Positions 6,898 through 9,414 of a DNA stretch of 9,414 bases are shown in pieces. Numbering within the stretch: position 1 is the first letter of the stretch; each line of letters opens with the position of its first letter. This DNA comes from Sphingobacterium sp. UBA6711. Its GTDB lineage: Bacteria > Bacteroidota > Bacteroidia > Sphingobacteriales > Sphingobacteriaceae. A program made the translations under genes and the position numbers. Below the pieces are notes generated by a model. That model was given only the letters and a program-made list of their open reading frames with translations, had not been told where the DNA came from and did not search any database. Where the stretch lies: NCBI GenBank assembly GCA_002454415.1, contig DKIT01000200.1, forward strand, positions 103,603-113,016. Direction: 5' to 3'.

Positions 6898-6929
6898 CAA
6901 ACCTACTATAAAAAAATTAGATTAGACAA
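6898..6929 (-). promoter_or_regulatory. Bacteroidota-type sigma promoter for nrnA-FKBP
   Basis: On the minus strand TTG (plus positions 6927-6929) is followed after 21 nt by TAGGTTTG (6898-6905), an exact TAnnTTTG -7 element. The spacing is within the 17-23 nt seen for this phylum. Only 10 nt separate the -7 element from the annotated ATG, so transcription should start within a few bases of the start codon, suggesting a leaderless or near-leaderless mRNA or use of the second ATG at 6881. Confidence 0.55.
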
Positions 6930-6992
6930 TTTTTTTATAAAGATATTTATGTATCCTATGGACTTTTAGTGCGATATTAAAAAATTGATATT

Positions 6993-7009
6993 CAAGTTAT
7001 TAAAACTTG
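6993..7009 (-). terminator. Weak hairpin at the end of the propeller gene
   Basis: The inverted repeat CAAGTT (6993-6998) and AACTTG (7004-7009), with a 5-nt loop, straddles the stop codon of the DUF3352/propeller gene. On the minus strand a T run follows only about 8 nt later, so as an intrinsic terminator it is poor. It may partly separate this gene from nrnA, which has its own promoter. Confidence 0.25.
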
Positions 7010-9414
7010 TAAACATAGACTTTGAAATCTCGTTTCATACAGATCAAGTAATTGGCATTGTCGCCATAGTTAATAGGTCCGTAATAGAACTTTGAAAATC
7101 CTTCCATTGGAAAGCCTTCTTGAACCAAACCATCAGATCCGAATACATAAATCATTCGGTTGTCTGTGCCGACTCCCAAAACGTCTGACTTACCTATCCG
7201 CTTGAAAAACAAGGGTCTATTGCTGACGTCTTCAATAAATTTATATTCATAATAAGAGGAAGAGTCTCTTGAGCTGTAAACATTCAGCTTATTGTTTGAT
7301 AAAATAACAAAATCTCGGTCTGCGCCACCGCTGATATCTTCAAAATTGAAGAAGGCGTCTTTGCCCCAACTCCCCAGTTTTATTTTCTTCGATTCACCGT
7401 CAAAAGGAACTTTGAAAACACTACCCTTATTTCCTGCCAAATAAACGAAAGAATTTTTTTCGTCCGACGCGGCGACTAGCCCAATAGGATTTTTAACACT
7501 TTCACCATCTGTATCTAATGTCTTTTTATGGATTATTTTTCCATTTTGGTCAAAGAAATATACAGATGCAGAACTGGTTCCGGCGATGATATAATTTGTT
7601 TGTCCCAAAGTGGTTATTTTGAGGTCAAACAAGATACGGCTATCGACGGTGTTGTTTTCAAATCCCTCCACTCTTTTACCGTCTAACGTATAAGCAAGGA
7701 TACGGTCTGTGGCCGGAATATAGATACGTTGTTCTTTATTGAAGTTGGATAGTGTGGCTCCGTAACTGGCGTTAGATGGTAATTGTATTGAAAAGCCAGT
7801 CAGGTTTTTCCCGTCGGGCATGAAACGATATAGACGTGACTTGGTAACAGCAACAATGCTGAGGTCTGGTAATTGGATGGGCTCGCCCAAGATTTCCCCT
7901 TGGAACAGGTTTTGCCAAAGCTCTTTTCCGTCTGGAGAAAATGCATGTACGGTGTGGTCCTGTTCTTGTATGAGTATAAATTTGTTTTTGCCATCTTGAT
8001 CCAGAATCCAAGGCTTATTGATGATACGACTTTCAAGTTGTACTGTCCATGCTGGTTTCCCACCTAATCGTGTATCGCTTTTGAATAATGCATATAGGCT
8101 GGACGTGAAGCTACCCTGATTGCCACTTAATTGAAAAGACCATGAATAGAAGTTCTGAAAACCAAACCCATCTTCATCTTTAAAGTTTTTCGCATAATCT
8201 GCTTTTAAGTTGTCCAAAATATTGCTCTTTCCGGCTTTGGGCTCCAAATAGAACGTAACATTGCTTCGGCTATTCTGTAATGCCGCATGATTTTTAAAAA
8301 TGGATGTTCCCGAGAGAAATTGTTTCTCACGAAAAGACTCCCGGTAATCTCTTAAGATACCCGTCCTATTGGCAACGACCATAATATTATCAACAATCGT
8401 AAAATAGGGTCTCGTAAATCCTTTGAAAGGGTCTCCAAATAACGCTTGAAGTAGGCTGGAGTATTTAAATTGATAGACTTCATCTCCAACCGAGGAACTG
8501 AGGTTTTTGATGTTTTGGGCAAATAATGTCGAGTCTGAGATACTAATGAGTCCCAATACATCTTGATTTTCAAGTTCGGCCAATGCAAACTCATCATTAA
8601 AAATTGGGGCGATAACGCTATCAAAGGATATTTTCGCATCTTCTTCTAAATTTTTTATGCTCTTGCTCAATCGGTCATATTCTTTTTGCTGAGACAACAG
8701 TGATTTTAGTTCAGCACGGAAATTATGCGGATCGGAGATGCTAAAATCGATGTAAGAGGCCGCATTTTTAGGCAGGTAGTTTCCTAAAGCCTGAACTTGG
8801 GCTGTCTGATTTGCAAATAATTGCAGATAACTATTTTTGCTTGTTGTTAGATCTGTTTCTCCTTTGAAGATAAAAGCATCCTTTTTAAAATTCATATTCC
8901 AGGATGTTTGACCTTTTAAGGAATCGATGAGATTCAGATAATTCCCGAACTTGGATTTCATTAATATACGCGCAATCTGGGGCAATTGTTCATTAAAGAA
9001 GTATAGGCTGAGCGGTGTGTTTTTATTGTTGTGATTAACAAAAAACTCAATTTGTTTTGTATTTATTTTTCGAACTTTCTTGTCAAAAATTTGAGCAAGA
9101 ACTTGTTTTGAGTAACTCGCAAATATGATTTCGTGGGAATAAGTACAATAGAGAGTGCTGTCTTTTACGCCTTGATTCAGTCCGTAGAATCGTTGTCCTA
9201 GCGTGTCGAATGGCTGTACCTGATAGTTTTTCCCTATTTGACCAATAAGGGTGCCTAGTGTCTGTTGGTCGATACTTTGACCAACCTGAACACTATACAG
9301 GGGTGTAATATGATCCTTTTCCTGATGAAAGGAAAGCAAAATCTGTTGTTCAGTTACGAGAGGACTTAACTGTGGACTATTCAATAGCTCATTTTTTAAA
9401 CGTTCGAGATTACT
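7000..9414 (-). CDS. DUF3352-like protein with C-terminal beta-propeller (5' end outside window)
   Basis: A large protein with 804 codons visible. The frame is open to the right edge, so the N-terminus, which may hold a signal or membrane anchor, is missing. A TTG at 9382-9384 should not be taken as the start, since coding-like sequence (NLERLKNELL) precedes it. Numbered from that TTG, residues 1-435 look like a DUF3352-type envelope domain with alternating strands and helices, including a helical, charged stretch at about 222-252. Residues 445-794 show a blade-like pattern, an aromatic/hydrophobic strand then xDGK or xNGK then a strand, near 485, 524, 568, 613, 662, 706 and 751. This matches a seven- or eight-bladed PQQ/WD40-like propeller. 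No catalytic motif is seen. An extracytoplasmic protein-binding or scaffold role is a guess. The nrnA gene follows after 112 nt. Confidence 0.7.
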   Translation of the reverse strand, partial: SNLERLKNELLNSPQLSPLVTEQQILLSFHQEKDHITPLYSVQVGQSIDQQTLGTLIGQIGKNYQVQPFDTLGQRFYGLNQGVKDSTLYCTYSHEIIFASYSKQVLAQIFDKKVRKINTKQIEFFVNHNNKNTPLSLYFFNEQLPQIARILMKSKFGNYLNLIDSLKGQTSWNMNFKKDAFIFKGETDLTTSKNSYLQLFANQTAQVQALGNYLPKNAASYIDFSISDPHNFRAELKSLLSQQKEYDRLSKSIKNLEEDAKISFDSVIAPIFNDEFALAELENQDVLGLISISDSTLFAQNIKNLSSSVGDEVYQFKYSSLLQALFGDPFKGFTRPYFTIVDNIMVVANRTGILRDYRESFREKQFLSGTSIFKNHAALQNSRSNVTFYLEPKAGKSNILDNLKADYAKNFKDEDGFGFQNFYSWSFQLSGNQGSFTSSLYALFKSDTRLGGKPAWTVQLESRIINKPWILDQDGKNKFILIQEQDHTVHAFSPDGKELWQNLFQGEILGEPIQLPDLSIVAVTKSRLYRFMPDGKNLTGFSIQLPSNASYGATLSNFNKEQRIYIPATDRILAYTLDGKRVEGFENNTVDSRILFDLKITTLGQTNYIIAGTSSASVYFFDQNGKIIHKKTLDTDGESVKNPIGLVAASDEKNSFVYLAGNKGSVFKVPFDGESKKIKLGSWGKDAFFNFEDISGGADRDFVILSNNKLNVYSSRDSSSYYEYKFIEDVSNRPLFFKRIGKSDVLGVGTDNRMIYVFGSDGLVQEGFPMEGFSKFYYGPINYGDNANYLICMKRDFKVYVYKF

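Noticed and set aside
6973..6992. Direct repeat GATATT (6973-6978 and 6987-6992) as an operator
   Set aside because: Six-base repeats are expected by chance in AT-rich intergenic DNA and nothing else supports a binding site.
7772..8639. Long open frames on other registers within the propeller gene
   Set aside because: They are out-of-frame shadows of the 7000-9414 gene, with protein sequence lacking any family features.

Overview
The window looks like chromosomal DNA of a Bacteroidota bacterium, most probably Sphingobacteriaceae (a Sphingobacterium- or Pedobacter-like organism). This rests on moderate-to-low GC, very weak Shine-Dalgarno sequences, a Bacteroidota-type promoter (TTG, 21 nt, TAnnTTTG), lipoprotein-rich envelope genes and the overall protein style. 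It is inferred from the sequence alone. There is no tRNA, rRNA, insertion sequence, CRISPR array or phage gene. Six protein genes cover most of it.

Layout. Positions 9-776 (minus) hold a TatD-family metal-dependent hydrolase. A 363-nt divergent spacer (777-1139) separates it from a plus-strand operon of three tightly packed genes at 1140-4669. These encode a TolC-like outer-membrane channel, a lipoprotein HlyD-type periplasmic adaptor whose start overlaps the channel gene's stop, and an ABC-2 type permease. Together they form the envelope-spanning part of a tripartite exporter. No ATPase and no second permease follow. The operon ends at a strong symmetrical terminator (4784-4823), which also serves the convergent minus-strand genes.

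The minus-strand block reads from right to left. First is a large envelope protein, cut by the right edge of the window, with a DUF3352-like N-terminal half and a PQQ/WD40-like beta-propeller C-terminal half (7000-9414). Next is an NrnA-type DHH/DHHA1 phosphoesterase with its own recognisable promoter (5871-6887). Last, 23 nt further on, is a lipoprotein FKBP-type prolyl isomerase (4930-5847). The last two probably form one transcription unit.

Most notable observation. The FKBP reading frame stops at TAA (4930-4932), but the same frame then runs on for 28 codons of Pro/Ala/Thr/Lys-rich sequence to a second TAA, just before the terminator. This looks like a C-terminal tail recently cut off by a nonsense change, or a sequencing error, or much less likely a read-through site. 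The FKBP also seems to carry a degenerate first FKBP-like domain. I see no clear evidence of a wholly new system. The ATPase-less exporter operon and the DUF3352/propeller protein are the least understood parts.
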